From Rhodococcus sp. G-MC3 (lineage in GTDB: Bacteria; Actinomycetota; Actinomycetes; Mycobacteriales; Mycobacteriaceae), in assembly GCF_030063335.1 (NCBI RefSeq), contig NZ_JASISW010000002.1, forward strand, positions 264,222-328,221: DNA of 64,000 bases, in the 5' to 3' direction. The notes under the pieces are model-generated. The model ran no database searches and was not told where the DNA came from. It saw nothing but the letters and a program-made list of their open reading frames with translations. Positions 9,309 through 17,623 of this stretch are shown piece after piece. The stretch's first letter is position 1, and every line of letters begins with the position of its first letter. Both the position numbers and the translations under genes were made by a program.

Positions 9309-9331
9309 CTGCTCGTTCGTTTTCTCTGCCA

Positions 9332-9363
9332 AGCCCCGCCTGTCCTGGACAGGCGGGGCTTTG
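9332..9363 (+). terminator. Intrinsic terminator after the DUF3117 gene
   Basis: A strong stem AGCCCCGCCTGTCC / GGACAGGCGGGGCT of about 13 bp with a two-base loop is followed by TTTG. It starts 24 bases after the DUF3117 stop. Confidence 0.85.
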
Positions 9364-9378
9364 TGATGCCCGCCATGG

Positions 9379-10224
9379 TTGGCCGTGCCGGACGGCAACG
9401 TCGTGCTCGCTGACGTGATCGATCTGCTGAGCTGCCCGCATTGCTCATCGGACCTGGACCTCGGGGATGGCGCTGTGCTGTGCGATCGTGGGCACACCTT
9501 CGACGTCGCCAGGCAGGGGTACGTCAGCCTGCTGCCTGGCGGCGCCGGAAAGATCGTCGGCGACTCGGCAGAGATGATCGCGGCCAGAGCCGAGTTCTTG
9601 GGCGGCGGGCATTTCGATCCCATCGTTCACGCGGTGACAGACGCGGTGGGTGATCGGTCGAGCGTCCTAGAGGTCGGTGCGGGGACGGGGCACTACCTCG
9701 CCGCCGTTGTCCGGGCAAGCGGGGCACGAGGCATCGGTATCGACGTTTCGAAAGCGGCGGCGCGGCGGGTAGCGCGTGCACACCCGAGAATCGGATCGGT
9801 GGTCGCCGACGTCTGGCACGGCCTCCCGGTCCGTTCAGGCTCACTGGGCGCGGTCACGTGTGTGTTTTCGCCGAGGAACGCCTCCGAGCTGCATCGCGTT
9901 CTGGAACCGGGTGGCACGCTCGTGGTGGTGACGCCGACGCAGCGGCATCAGCAGGAACTGATCGGCACACTCGGACTCATCGGGGTCGACGAGGACAAAG
10001 CCCGGCGGCTCGGTGACTCGTTGGCCGGACGGTTCGAACAGAAGAGCCGAACGGCCGTCGAGTTCCCGATGAGACTCGGGCACTCCGGTATCACGAGCCT
10101 TGTCGAGATGGGACCGTCAGCCAGGCACTCCACCGATGCGTCGCGAAGAGAATCGATCGCTCAGCTCCCCGAATCGGTCGAGGTGACGGCATCGGTGGTC
10201 GTCGGGAGCTACATCGCACTCTGA
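9379..10224 (+). CDS. RlmA-type 23S rRNA guanine-N1 methyltransferase
   Basis: The protein has an N-terminal zinc-binding module with Cys19, Cys22, Cys35 and His39 (CPHC ... CDRGHTFDVARQGYV) followed by a Rossmann methyltransferase domain with motif I VLEVGAGTGHYLA. That layout is the RlmA(I)/RlmA(II) family, which methylates G745 or G748 in domain II of 23S rRNA; the RlmA(II) branch affects tylosin resistance. The branch cannot be settled by eye. The start is uncertain: TTG at 9379 and GTG at 9385 are both in frame, and no ATG precedes the zinc module. It converges on glgM with two bases between stops. Confidence 0.82.
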   Translation: MAVPDGNVVLADVIDLLSCPHCSSDLDLGDGAVLCDRGHTFDVARQGYVSLLPGGAGKIVGDSAEMIAARAEFLGGGHFDPIVHAVTDAVGDRSSVLEVGAGTGHYLAAVVRASGARGIGIDVSKAAARRVARAHPRIGSVVADVWHGLPVRSGSLGAVTCVFSPRNASELHRVLEPGGTLVVVTPTQRHQQELIGTLGLIGVDEDKARRLGDSLAGRFEQKSRTAVEFPMRLGHSGITSLVEMGPSARHSTDASRRESIAQLPESVEVTASVVVGSYIAL

Positions 10225-10226
10225 GG

Positions 10227-11402
10227 TCAGCCTCTGCGTGCGAGGGCTGCCTGGTAGACGTCGAGAGTCTGCTGCGCGATAGCGGCCCAAGAGAATTCGG
10301 CAACGGCGCGTGTGCGTCCTGCTTTGCCCATGGCTGTCGCGGTTGCGCTGTCGAGCGCGACCTCGTTCACCGCCTTCGCCAGAGAGCGCTCGAACACGTC
10401 GGGCTCGTACGAGTTGTAGTGAACGAGTCGCCCGGTGACACCGTCGTCGACGACCTCGGGGATTCCGCCGACGTCGGACGCGACCACCGCGGTCTCGGAG
10501 GCCATCGCCTCCAAATTGACGATTCCCAGCGGTTCGTATACAGAGGGGCACACGAATACCTGTGCTGCGGATAGTATTTCGCGAATTTTTTCGGTAGGGA
10601 GCATCTCTCTGACCCAGAACACGCCGGTGCGGGTCTGCTGAAGTTTCTCGACCGCGCGCTCTGTTTCGGCAGCGATCTCGGGGGTGTCAGGGGCACCGGC
10701 GCACAGAACCAATTGAATCGCCGGATCGAACATGTGCGCCGCTGCGATGAGGTGCCCGACGCCCTTCTGCCGTGTAATTCGCCCGACGAATGCAACGATC
10801 GGCTGGCTCGGATCGACGCCGATCGCAGCGAGCGCAGAATCGTCCGGGTCCGCTGCCGGTCCGCTGTGCCAATTCTGGGTGTCGATTCCGTTGCGCACCA
10901 CATGAACACGCTTCGGGTCCAGGCGAGGGTAGGCGTCGAGTACATCCTTCGCCATGCCCTCGCTGACCGCGATGACGGCATCGGCGTACTCGACCGCGTT
11001 CTTTTCCGACCACGACGAGATGCGGTAACCGCCGCCGAGTTGCTCGGCCTTCCACGGTCGTCTCGGTTCCAGCGAGTGGGCCGTCAGAATATGCGGCACT
11101 CCGTAGAGTTCGGCTGCCAGATGCCCGGCGAGGCCGGTGTACCAGGTGTGTGAGTGGACCACGTCGGCGCCTGCAGCGGCATTCGCCATGCGCAATTCGG
11201 CGGACAGTGTGGTCAGTGCCGCGTTTGCCCCGCGCAATGCCGGGTCCGGATCGTGGACCTGCGCTGTGTCCCTCGGCGCGCCCATACAGTGGATGTCCAC
11301 CTCGCACAACGCTTTCAACTGCGCTGCGAGTTCAGTGACGTGTACACCTGCGCCGCCGTAGACCTCAGGCGGATATTCCCTTGTCATCATTGCCACGCGC
11401 AC
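10227..11402 (-). CDS. glgM: Alpha-maltose-1-phosphate synthase (GT4, GlgM; often called glgA)
   Basis: GlgM joins ADP-glucose and glucose-1-phosphate to make maltose-1-phosphate for the GlgE alpha-glucan pathway. The 391-residue GT4 protein starts VRVAMMTREYPPEVYGG, with the nucleotide-sugar loop GGAGVHVTEL (16-25), FVGRITRQKG in the second Rossmann domain and the E-x7-E motif in EPLGIVNLEAMASE. The GTG at 11402 matches the expected start; an upstream extension of 18 codons is unlikely. It is divergent from glgC (76 bases apart), which makes its ADP-glucose substrate, so the two are probably co-regulated from the shared spacer. Confidence 0.92.
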   Translation of the reverse strand: MRVAMMTREYPPEVYGGAGVHVTELAAQLKALCEVDIHCMGAPRDTAQVHDPDPALRGANAALTTLSAELRMANAAAGADVVHSHTWYTGLAGHLAAELYGVPHILTAHSLEPRRPWKAEQLGGGYRISSWSEKNAVEYADAVIAVSEGMAKDVLDAYPRLDPKRVHVVRNGIDTQNWHSGPAADPDDSALAAIGVDPSQPIVAFVGRITRQKGVGHLIAAAHMFDPAIQLVLCAGAPDTPEIAAETERAVEKLQQTRTGVFWVREMLPTEKIREILSAAQVFVCPSVYEPLGIVNLEAMASETAVVASDVGGIPEVVDDGVTGRLVHYNSYEPDVFERSLAKAVNEVALDSATATAMGKAGRTRAVAEFSWAAIAQQTLDVYQAALARRG

Positions 11403-11478
11403 ATCTGTCAACCTACATTCCTTCGGCGAAACGCGTGTACTGCTAGCAAGGTTCACCCGGTGCGGATAGGTTTACGGT

Positions 11479-12693
11479 GTGAGGACACAACCGCACGTAC
11501 TTGGGATCGTGCTTGCCGGCGGTGAGGGTAAACGTCTTTACCCGATGACCGCGGACCGAGCTAAGCCAGCCGTCCCGTTCGGCGGCGCATATCGACTGAT
11601 CGACTTCGTGTTGAGCAATCTCGTCAACGCCGGTTACCTCCGGCTGTGCGTGCTTACTCAGTACAAGTCGCACTCGCTCGACCGACACATTTCGCAGACG
11701 TGGCGTCTGTCCGGATTCGCGGGTGAGTACATCACGCCCGTGCCGGCGCAGCAGCGCCTCGGCCCGCGTTGGTACACCGGTAGCGCCGACGCCATCTTCC
11801 AGTCGCTCAACCTCGTGTACGACGAGGATCCCGAATACATCGTCGTATTCGGTGCCGATCACGTGTACCGCATGGATCCGGAACAGATGGTGCAGCAGCA
11901 CATCGATTCGGGGGCAGGCGTCACGGTCGCCGGGATTCGCGTGCCGCGAAGCGAAGCTTTTGCGTTCGGGTGCATCGACAGCGACGAGAACGGCAACATC
12001 ACCCAGTTCCTGGAGAAGCCTGCACAACCTCCGGGAACCCCCGACGACCCCAACGTCACCTACGCCTCGATGGGTAACTACGTCTTCACCACCAAGGTAC
12101 TCATCGACGCCATCAAAGCCGATGCCGAGAACACCGATTCCGATCACGACATGGGCGGCGACATCATCCCCGCCCTCGTCGAGGCAGGCGTCGCATCGGT
12201 CTACGACTTCAACGACAACGTCGTGCCGGGTGCGACCGAACGTGATCGCGGGTACTGGCGTGACGTAGGGACCATCGACGCGTTCTACGACGCACACATG
12301 GATCTCGTGTCCGTTCATCCGATCTTCAACCTGTACAACCGCCGGTGGCCGATTCGCGGCGCCGCCGAGAACCTGCCGCCCGCCAAGTTCGTCCAGGGCG
12401 GTCTCGCTCAAGAATCCGTTGTCGGAGCCGGCTGTATTTTGTCGGCCGCGACCGTACGGAACTCGGTGCTCTCGTCCAACGTGATGATCGACAGTGGAGC
12501 AACCGTCGAGGGCAGCGTGCTGATGCCGGGCGTCAAGATCGGTAAGGGCGCGGTGGTGCGCCGCGCGATCCTCGACAAGAACGTGGTGGTGGGCGACGGC
12601 GAGATCATCGGTGTCGACCTCGAACGCGACAAGGAACGCTTCAACGTCTCCGCCGGCGGCGTGGTGTCCGTCGGTAAGGGCGTCTGGATCTGA
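11479..12693 (+). CDS. glgC: Glucose-1-phosphate adenylyltransferase
   Basis: GlgC makes ADP-glucose from ATP and glucose-1-phosphate, the committed step to glycogen and maltose-1-phosphate. The 404-residue protein has the nucleotidyltransferase signature [19 protein letters not shown] (12-30), the glucose-1-phosphate loop YASMGNYVF, and C-terminal beta-helix repeats such as [19 protein letters not shown]. The GTG start gives [15 protein letters not shown], the usual actinobacterial N-terminus. A long palindrome begins at its stop codon. Confidence 0.96.
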   Translation: MRTQPHVLGIVLAGGEGKRLYPMTADRAKPAVPFGGAYRLIDFVLSNLVNAGYLRLCVLTQYKSHSLDRHISQTWRLSGFAGEYITPVPAQQRLGPRWYTGSADAIFQSLNLVYDEDPEYIVVFGADHVYRMDPEQMVQQHIDSGAGVTVAGIRVPRSEAFAFGCIDSDENGNITQFLEKPAQPPGTPDDPNVTYASMGNYVFTTKVLIDAIKADAENTDSDHDMGGDIIPALVEAGVASVYDFNDNVVPGATERDRGYWRDVGTIDAFYDAHMDLVSVHPIFNLYNRRWPIRGAAENLPPAKFVQGGLAQESVVGAGCILSAATVRNSVLSSNVMIDSGATVEGSVLMPGVKIGKGAVVRRAILDKNVVVGDGEIIGVDLERDKERFNVSAGGVVSVGKGVWI

Positions 12694-12763
12694 TGCGGCT
12701 CCGCCGCATGTGAGTGGAAATACGTCCCAGGGGACGTATTCCCACTCACATGCGCGAAGCGCA
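12693..12763. repeat. Family B palindromic element (complete copy)
   Basis: A 22-base arm (12707-12728, beginning CATGTGAGTGGAAATACG) and its reverse complement (12731-12752) face each other across a two-base loop, with one mismatch. On the left a 7-bp hairpin (ATGCGGC-TCC-GCCGCAT) shares the A of the glgC stop codon. On the right a 5-bp hairpin (TGCGC-GAA-GCGCA) lies inside the last codons of the convergent methyltransferase gene. The whole could fold as three adjacent stems and may terminate transcription from both sides. The left half recurs at 63732. Confidence 0.9.
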
Positions 12764-13378
12764 GATCAATCCATCGCCGAGCGGCAGCAGTACCGTCGTC
12801 AGACGCTCGTCCTCGGCGATTGCACGGGCTGCGGCCCTCACGGCCACCGTGGTGGCGTCGCGCTGATTGGAGTCCGGTACCCGACCGCCCAACAGTGCAT
12901 TGTGCAGCACCAGCACGCCGCCGGGCCTGAGCAATCTGACGCTCTCCTGCACGAAATGCAGGTGGTCGACCGGGCTGGCGTCGACGAACACCAGATCGTA
13001 GGCTTCGTCGGCGAGCCGGGGGAGCACATCGAGTGCCCAGCCGTTGATCAACCGAGTACGAGACGGTGCGATGCCCGCTGCCCGGAATGCTTGCTTCGCC
13101 GCGCGCTGGTGTTCGGGCTCGGTGTCGATGGTCGTCAGGACGCCGTCGTCGCGCATGCCGTCGAGCAGCCAGAGACCGCTGATGCCCGCGCCGGTTCCGA
13201 TCTCGACGACGGTCTTCGCTCCGAGCATCTGAGTGAAGATGCTGAGCAATGATCCGACGGACGGCGGCACGGGTGCTGCGCCCAGATCTATCGCTCGCTC
13301 ACGGGCCGCGACGAGTACCTCGTCTTCCTGGGTGGATTCCTCGGCGTAGCTGAGCATCTTCTCGGCATTTGTCGGCAC
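12746..13378 (-). CDS. SAM-dependent O-methyltransferase (Rv1220c-like)
   Basis: The 210-residue protein has the class I methyltransferase fold of the catechol/caffeoyl-CoA O-methyltransferase group: [16 protein letters not shown] as motif I, a [10 protein letters not shown] acidic strand-2 end, and [15 protein letters not shown] with the metal-ligand Asp. M. tuberculosis has a homologue upstream of sigE. Substrate is unknown. The GTG at 13378 gives [15 protein letters not shown]. Its last codons (ASRM and TGA) are formed by the family B palindrome, so the C-terminus was probably set by that element. Confidence 0.85.
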   Translation of the reverse strand: MPTNAEKMLSYAEESTQEDEVLVAARERAIDLGAAPVPPSVGSLLSIFTQMLGAKTVVEIGTGAGISGLWLLDGMRDDGVLTTIDTEPEHQRAAKQAFRAAGIAPSRTRLINGWALDVLPRLADEAYDLVFVDASPVDHLHFVQESVRLLRPGGVLVLHNALLGGRVPDSNQRDATTVAVRAAARAIAEDERLTTVLLPLGDGLICASRM

Positions 13379-13442
13379 GAAGCGAGGTTATCGCGATCAC
13401 AGCCTGAGCCGCGGAGCGACTCGGTCGATCGCGGGTTACATT

Positions 13443-13458
13443 CTCAGCGGGACCTCAG
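13443..13458. promoter_or_regulatory. CTCAG direct repeat upstream of sigE
   Basis: CTCAG occurs at 13443-13447 and 13454-13458, an 11-base period that places both on one face of the helix. In mycobacteria sigE is activated by the response regulator MprA, which binds direct repeats; this pair is a candidate site by position only. Confidence 0.35.
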
Positions 13459-13599
13459 GATATTCACACGCGCGGCACACGCAGGTGCGAGAAGCTACTT
13501 GTGATCGCTTGATCGAGAAGCAACACGAAGAGGAACATCTCGGCGGTGCCGATGGTTGTACACGGTAACCGAGGGACGCACCAGCACGTGTTCCTGAGC

Positions 13600-13605
13600 A
13601 GGAGG
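13600..13605 (+). promoter_or_regulatory. Ribosome-binding site AGGAGG of sigE without ATG/GTG partner
   Basis: A perfect AGGAGG lies 8 bases before an in-frame ATC (13614-13616) of the sigE reading frame. Between the in-frame TAA at 13566 and the TTG at 13650 the frame contains no ATG, GTG or TTG. Either ATC starts translation here, or the site serves a start further down at poor spacing. Confidence 0.5.
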
Positions 13606-13649
13606 ATCCAGCCATCTACAAGATCAACGGAGATCTCGCCACGCCGAGC

Positions 13650-14267
13650 TTGCCCGTCACCGCCGCTGTGCCGCCCGAGACCGAGTCGCTGCAGGACCTG
13701 ACTGGTACCGCCGCGTTCGACGCTACCGGTGAAGAGGCAACCATGCCGTCGTGGGACGAGCTGGTCCGTGAACACGGCGATCGTGTGTACCGGCTTGCCT
13801 ACCGTCTGTCCGGCAACGCGCAGGACGCCGAGGATCTGACCCAGGACACGTTCATCCGTGTCTTCAGGTCGCTGTCGAATTACCAGCCCGGCACCTTCGA
13901 AGGATGGCTCCACCGCATCACCACCAACCTGTTTCTCGACATGGTCCGTCGACGCAACCGCATTCGGATGGAAGCGCTGCCCGAGGACTACGACCGTGTC
14001 CCGTCGGAAACTCCCAATCCCGAGCAGATCTACCACGACGCACGGCTCGACCCCGACCTACAGTCAGCTCTCGATTCGCTCGCACCGGAGTTTCGCGCAG
14101 CAATTGTGCTGTGCGACATCGAAGGGCTGTCATACGAAGAGATCGGTGCGACACTGGGGGTGAAGCTCGGAACGGTCCGCAGCCGTATCCACCGTGGACG
14201 TGCGGCGCTTCGCGAGTACCTTCGAGTTCACGGGAAGGTCGACTCGGGTCACGCAAGTGTCCACTAG
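13650..14267 (+). CDS. sigE: ECF RNA polymerase sigma factor SigE
   Basis: SigE directs envelope-stress transcription and is held by the anti-sigma factor encoded next to it. The frame gives 205 residues from the TTG at 13650. Region 2 spans about 35-100 ([56 protein letters not shown]) and region 4 about 145-195 ([41 protein letters not shown]). [21 protein letters not shown] aligns with mycobacterial SigE. The start is unsettled: the best Shine-Dalgarno sequence precedes an ATC at 13614 (12 codons longer), TTG 13650 is the first conventional alternative start, and ATG 13743 would give a 174-residue form with both DNA-binding regions. M. tuberculosis sigE also has alternative translation starts. 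Confidence 0.92.
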   Translation: MPVTAAVPPETESLQDLTGTAAFDATGEEATMPSWDELVREHGDRVYRLAYRLSGNAQDAEDLTQDTFIRVFRSLSNYQPGTFEGWLHRITTNLFLDMVRRRNRIRMEALPEDYDRVPSETPNPEQIYHDARLDPDLQSALDSLAPEFRAAIVLCDIEGLSYEEIGATLGVKLGTVRSRIHRGRAALREYLRVHGKVDSGHASVH

Positions 14268-14283
14268 CTACAAGGAGGGTTGG

Positions 14284-14622
14284 ATGGCGCAGGCCCACGA
14301 GCCACGGCGGTTCAACTCCACCGAACATCTGGCCAGTGAGGCCGTCGCAGCCTTCGCCGACGGCGAACTGCGGATGGCTGCCTATCTGCGTGCCGCCCGC
14401 CACATCGCCGAGTGCCCCGAATGCGCCGCCGAAGTCGACGCCCAGCAGCAAGCCCGTGCCGCTCTCAAGGAGTCCGGTGACGTATCGATGCCGACGTCCC
14501 TGTTGGGACTTCTCAGCCAGATTCCGATGTGCGAACCCCAGGCTTCCGCCAAGGAAGACGCCGAACGCCGGCGTCGAGTGATCGTCACGTCGGTTGTAGG
14601 ACTTCGCAGACGCCGCCGATAG
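14284..14622 (+). CDS. rseA: Anti-sigma-E factor (zinc-associated)
   Basis: The 112-residue cytoplasmic protein contains the anti-sigma zinc motif His40-x3-Cys44-x2-Cys47 (HIAECPEC) in an N-terminal helical domain; there is no transmembrane segment. It corresponds to RseA, which sequesters SigE. AAGGAGGG ending seven bases before the ATG at 14284 fixes the start, 16 bases after the sigE stop. The C-terminus is very basic (VVGLRRRRR). Release in mycobacteria involves redox change at the zinc site or phosphorylation and ClpC1P2 degradation. Confidence 0.9.
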   Translation: MAQAHEPRRFNSTEHLASEAVAAFADGELRMAAYLRAARHIAECPECAAEVDAQQQARAALKESGDVSMPTSLLGLLSQIPMCEPQASAKEDAERRRRVIVTSVVGLRRRRR

Positions 14623-14648
14623 CGCACCGCTGTGTAACCTTGGCCGCT

Positions 14649-16172
14649 GTGACCGACGTTAGCGAGGGGTACCGGGAACGCGTGAGTACATCTACTGATC
14701 CAGACGGGCCCGTTTCGGATGCGCCAAGGGATCCGGAAGCACCGAGGCTTCCGCCGCGGCCGGTGTATCGGCCTGTGGTGGATCCAGCATCGGCTGCAGC
14801 GTTCGGGCGCCCGTCCGATGTAGAGGGTTCCTTCACCCCCAGGGACAAGCGCGTCCAGCCGTCGCCGAAAATCACCTCGCGTGCACCCGATCCGGTTCTT
14901 GCCGAAGCATTCGGTCGCCCCGATGACGCGGTGGAAACACTGCAGCGCGATCCCGACGCTCCTGCCGGGCCCCCACAGCCGGAACCCGAGCCCGAGGACC
15001 CATGGCGCGATCCGTCGTCGCAGGTCCGTCTCGGCGGCGCCGCCGCAGAAACGCCCGCTTCTCCAGTACTGCCCGTCGGTCCGAAACTCGGAGTCCGCGA
15101 GGTCCTCTTCGGTGAAAAGGTGGCGCCGAAGGCACTGATCGTTCTGGCTGTGGTGGCGTTGGCAATCGGCCTTGTCGGTGGTCTGATCGGCCGCGAAACC
15201 GCCGAGGTGACAGGTGCTCTCACCAGCCAGAAAGTGAATCTGACGCAGGCGACAGGAGAGGATCTGCCTCAGGGCCAGGTAGCGAAGGTCGCCGACGCCG
15301 TTCTCCCGTCCGTGGTGTCCATTCAAGTGACCCTGGGCGAGAATGCGGGAACTGGTTCGGGTGTCGTCATCGACGGAGCCGGCTACATCGTGACGAACAA
15401 TCACGTCATCTCCATGGCAGCGACCAATCCGGATCGTGCCACGCTGCAGGTCACGTTCTCCGACGGCACCAAAGTCCCCGCCAAGATCGTCGGCCGCGAC
15501 ATCAAGACCGACCTCGCAGTCATCAAGACCGACGTCGGAAACCTCACGGAGGCCCAGCTCGGCAACTCGGCCGATGTTCAGGTCGGCGAGGACGTCGTGG
15601 CCGTCGGATCGCCTCTGGGGCTGAACAAGACCGTCACGCGTGGCATCGTCAGCGCCCTCGACCGCCCGGTGCGGCTCTCCGGCGAAGGAACGGACACCGA
15701 CGCCGTGATCGACGCCGTCCAGACCGACGCCGCCATCAACCCCGGTAACTCGGGCGGACCACTCATCGACGCCGAGGGCCGAGTCATCGGCATCAACTCG
15801 GCAATCCGCAGCGAGAGCGGCGGATCGGTCGGACTGGGCTTCGCCATCCCGATCGACGACGTGACCAAGGTTGCCCAGTCGCTCATCGAGACCGGCGAGA
15901 TGAAGCACCCCGACATCGGCATCAACGCGCGTTCGGTTATCAACGACGCCACCTCCGGCGCCGAAGTGGCGAACGTCCGCGCGGACGGCCCCGCACAACG
16001 GGCAGGGATCGTCGAAGGTGACGTCATCACCAAAATGGGGGACAGGGCGGTCACCAGCGCCGACGAACTCGTCGTTGCCGTGCAGTCCAGCAAGATCGGC
16101 GAATCCACGCCCGTGCAGCTCGTGCGCTCGGGTCGACTGGTCGACGTGACCGTGACGCCTGTGTCGGACTGA
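14649..16172 (+). CDS. htrA: Membrane-anchored HtrA/DegP serine protease with PDZ domain
   Basis: This 507-residue protein has a long proline-rich cytoplasmic N-terminus (1-155), one transmembrane helix (about 161-181), a trypsin-like protease domain and a C-terminal PDZ domain. The catalytic triad is visible as His252 (TNNHVIS), Asp288 (DIKTDLAV) and Ser368 (NPGNSGGPL). It faces the cell exterior and degrades or refolds damaged envelope proteins as part of the SigE response. The GTG at 14649 is preferred; a GTG at 14682 (VSTSTDP) is an alternative. It lies downstream of sigE and rseA. Confidence 0.93.
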   Translation: MTDVSEGYRERVSTSTDPDGPVSDAPRDPEAPRLPPRPVYRPVVDPASAAAFGRPSDVEGSFTPRDKRVQPSPKITSRAPDPVLAEAFGRPDDAVETLQRDPDAPAGPPQPEPEPEDPWRDPSSQVRLGGAAAETPASPVLPVGPKLGVREVLFGEKVAPKALIVLAVVALAIGLVGGLIGRETAEVTGALTSQKVNLTQATGEDLPQGQVAKVADAVLPSVVSIQVTLGENAGTGSGVVIDGAGYIVTNNHVISMAATNPDRATLQVTFSDGTKVPAKIVGRDIKTDLAVIKTDVGNLTEAQLGNSADVQVGEDVVAVGSPLGLNKTVTRGIVSALDRPVRLSGEGTDTDAVIDAVQTDAAINPGNSGGPLIDAEGRVIGINSAIRSESGGSVGLGFAIPIDDVTKVAQSLIETGEMKHPDIGINARSVINDATSGAEVANVRADGPAQRAGIVEGDVITKMGDRAVTSADELVVAVQSSKIGESTPVQLVRSGRLVDVTVTPVSD

Positions 16173-16195
16173 GGGTGGCCGCCAACGTGCGTGGC

Positions 16196-16231
16196 CACGC
16201 CGCAGACAACCTTCACGCCGCAGACAACCTT
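16196..16231 (+). repeat. 18-bp perfect tandem duplication
   Basis: CACGCCGCAGACAACCTT occurs twice in direct succession (16196-16213, 16214-16231), between htrA and tatB. It is non-coding, 24 bases after the htrA stop, and no role is apparent. Confidence 0.85.
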
Positions 16232-16293
16232 CCGGAGCGCGCTGCGAGTACTTGCACCGCCGGTTCCCGGACTTCCGAAGTAGGCTGAGGCAC

Positions 16294-16722
16294 GTGTTCG
16301 GCAACATTGGCTGGGGAGAACTCGTCATTCTTCTGGTAGCAGCACTCGTCATCCTCGGGCCCGACCGCCTTCCCGGCGCCATCACCTGGGTCACCAAGTC
16401 GATCCGTCAGGTCAAGGAGTACGCCAACGGCGCGAGCCAGCAACTCAAGGACGAGCTCGGTACCGATTTCGAGGACCTGCGTAAGCCGCTGGCCGATCTC
16501 AACCAGCTGCGCGGTATGACTCCGCGCGCGGTCATCACCAAGCACCTTCTCGACGGCGACGACTCCATCTTCACCGGCAACTTCGACACGAAGAAGCAGA
16601 ATGAGGGTGGCCCCACCGTCCAGAAGCCGTCGATGGAGAAGAAGCCGTCGATGGAGAAGAAGCCGTCGGACACCGCTCTTCCGTCGGGCCAGACGCCGCC
16701 GATCGATTCGGACGCGACGTAG
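16294..16722 (+). CDS. tatB: Sec-independent translocase subunit TatB
   Basis: TatB pairs with TatC to recognise twin-arginine signal peptides. The 142-residue protein starts [27 protein letters not shown], with one membrane helix at 6-22 and the GPDRLP hinge, followed by an amphipathic helix [16 protein letters not shown]. The C-terminal tail is hydrophilic and contains two perfect copies of KPSMEKK encoded by a 15-bp DNA repeat near 16623-16665. The GTG at 16294 gives the canonical TatB N-terminus. The neighbourhood after htrA matches M. tuberculosis. Confidence 0.92.
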   Translation: MFGNIGWGELVILLVAALVILGPDRLPGAITWVTKSIRQVKEYANGASQQLKDELGTDFEDLRKPLADLNQLRGMTPRAVITKHLLDGDDSIFTGNFDTKKQNEGGPTVQKPSMEKKPSMEKKPSDTALPSGQTPPIDSDAT

Positions 16723-16736
16723 GCCGTATTTTTCCC

Positions 16737-16787
16737 GCATGAATGGACCATCGCAACCGTCTAACCCTTGCTATGGGCCATTGATGC
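16737..16787. repeat. Family A palindrome, degenerate copy
   Basis: The left arm GCATGAATGGACCATCGCAA (16737-16756) faces a right arm (16768-16787) that matches its reverse complement at 17 of 20 positions, with an 11-base loop. It begins 14 bases after the tatB stop codon and is the first of two adjacent copies. Confidence 0.85.
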
Positions 16788-16801
16788 CGATGCCCCCGAA
16801 C

Positions 16802-16852
16802 GCATGAATGGACCATCGCAACTGTCTAGCCGTTGCGATGGTCCATTCATGC
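16802..16852. repeat. Family A palindrome, perfect copy (likely bidirectional terminator)
   Basis: A 20-bp perfect inverted repeat (arms 16802-16821 and 16833-16852, left arm GCATGAATGGACCATCGCAA) encloses an 11-base loop. It sits between the convergent tatB and glnQ-like genes, 18 bases beyond the stop of the latter. No T-run follows. Confidence 0.9.
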
Positions 16853-16870
16853 TGAAGTTGGGGGGGCGAG

Positions 16871-17623
16871 CTAGAGCACCTTGTTCAAGAAATCCTGAGT
16901 CCGCGAGTTCTGCGGGTTCCCGAAGATCTGCTCCGGCGTTCCCTCTTCGACGATGACGCCCTCGGCCATGAAGATGACGCGGTCCGCCACTTCGCGGGCG
17001 AAGCCCATCTCGTGCGTCACGACGACCATCGTCATACCGCCCTTGGCGAGATCGCGCAGCACCTGGAGCACCTCCCCGACCATCTCGGGATCGAGCGCAG
17101 AAGTGGCCTCGTCGAACAGCATGATCGACGGGCTCATCGCGAGCGCCCGAGCGATAGCTACGCGCTGCTTTTGTCCACCGGACAGGTTGGCGGGCTTGTA
17201 GTTCGCGCGATCGGACAGTCCGACTTGCTCGAGCAGCTTCACTGCGGTTTCCTTGGCCTGAGACTTCGACATCTTCTTGGTCTCTACCGGCGCGAGCATG
17301 ACGTTCTCGATCGCACTCATGTGCGGGAACAAGTTGAAGTGCTGGAACACCATTCCGATGTTCTGACGCACCTTGTCCAGATCGACGGTTTTGTCGGTCA
17401 GGTCCATGCCGTCGACGACGACGTGCCCGGCAGTGATGTCCTCCAGCTTGTTCAGACACCGCAGGAACGTGCTCTTGCCGCTGCCCGACGGCCCGATCAC
17501 GCAGACGACCTCACCGTTGGCGACCTCGGCGTCGATGCCCTTCAAGACAGTGTTGTCGCCAAAAGCCTTTTCGAGCGCCTTGATCGAAATCTTGACCGAA
17601 GTGTTCACTGGTTGACTGCTCAC
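16871..17623 (-). CDS. glnQ: Polar amino acid (glutamine-type) ABC transporter ATP-binding protein
   Basis: The 250-residue ATPase has Walker [10 protein letters not shown] (44-52), the signature [15 protein letters not shown], Walker [15 protein letters not shown] sequence, and the switch histidine in [16 protein letters not shown]. The [10 protein letters not shown] and [15 protein letters not shown] stretches are characteristic of the glutamine/polar amino acid family. The GTG at 17623 overlaps the stop of the permease gene (GTGA), so it is translated with it. An upstream extension to 17707 would lie entirely within the permease gene and is not likely. Confidence 0.92.
   Translation of the reverse strand: MSSQPVNTSVKISIKALEKAFGDNTVLKGIDAEVANGEVVCVIGPSGSGKSTFLRCLNKLEDITAGHVVVDGMDLTDKTVDLDKVRQNIGMVFQHFNLFPHMSAIENVMLAPVETKKMSKSQAKETAVKLLEQVGLSDRANYKPANLSGGQKQRVAIARALAMSPSIMLFDEATSALDPEMVGEVLQVLRDLAKGGMTMVVVTHEMGFAREVADRVIFMAEGVIVEEGTPEQIFGNPQNSRTQDFLNKVL

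Noticed and set aside
14382..16397. A 671-codon minus-strand frame opposite rseA-htrA
   Set aside because: HtrA has an intact catalytic triad and known neighbours on the plus strand; the antisense frame has none.
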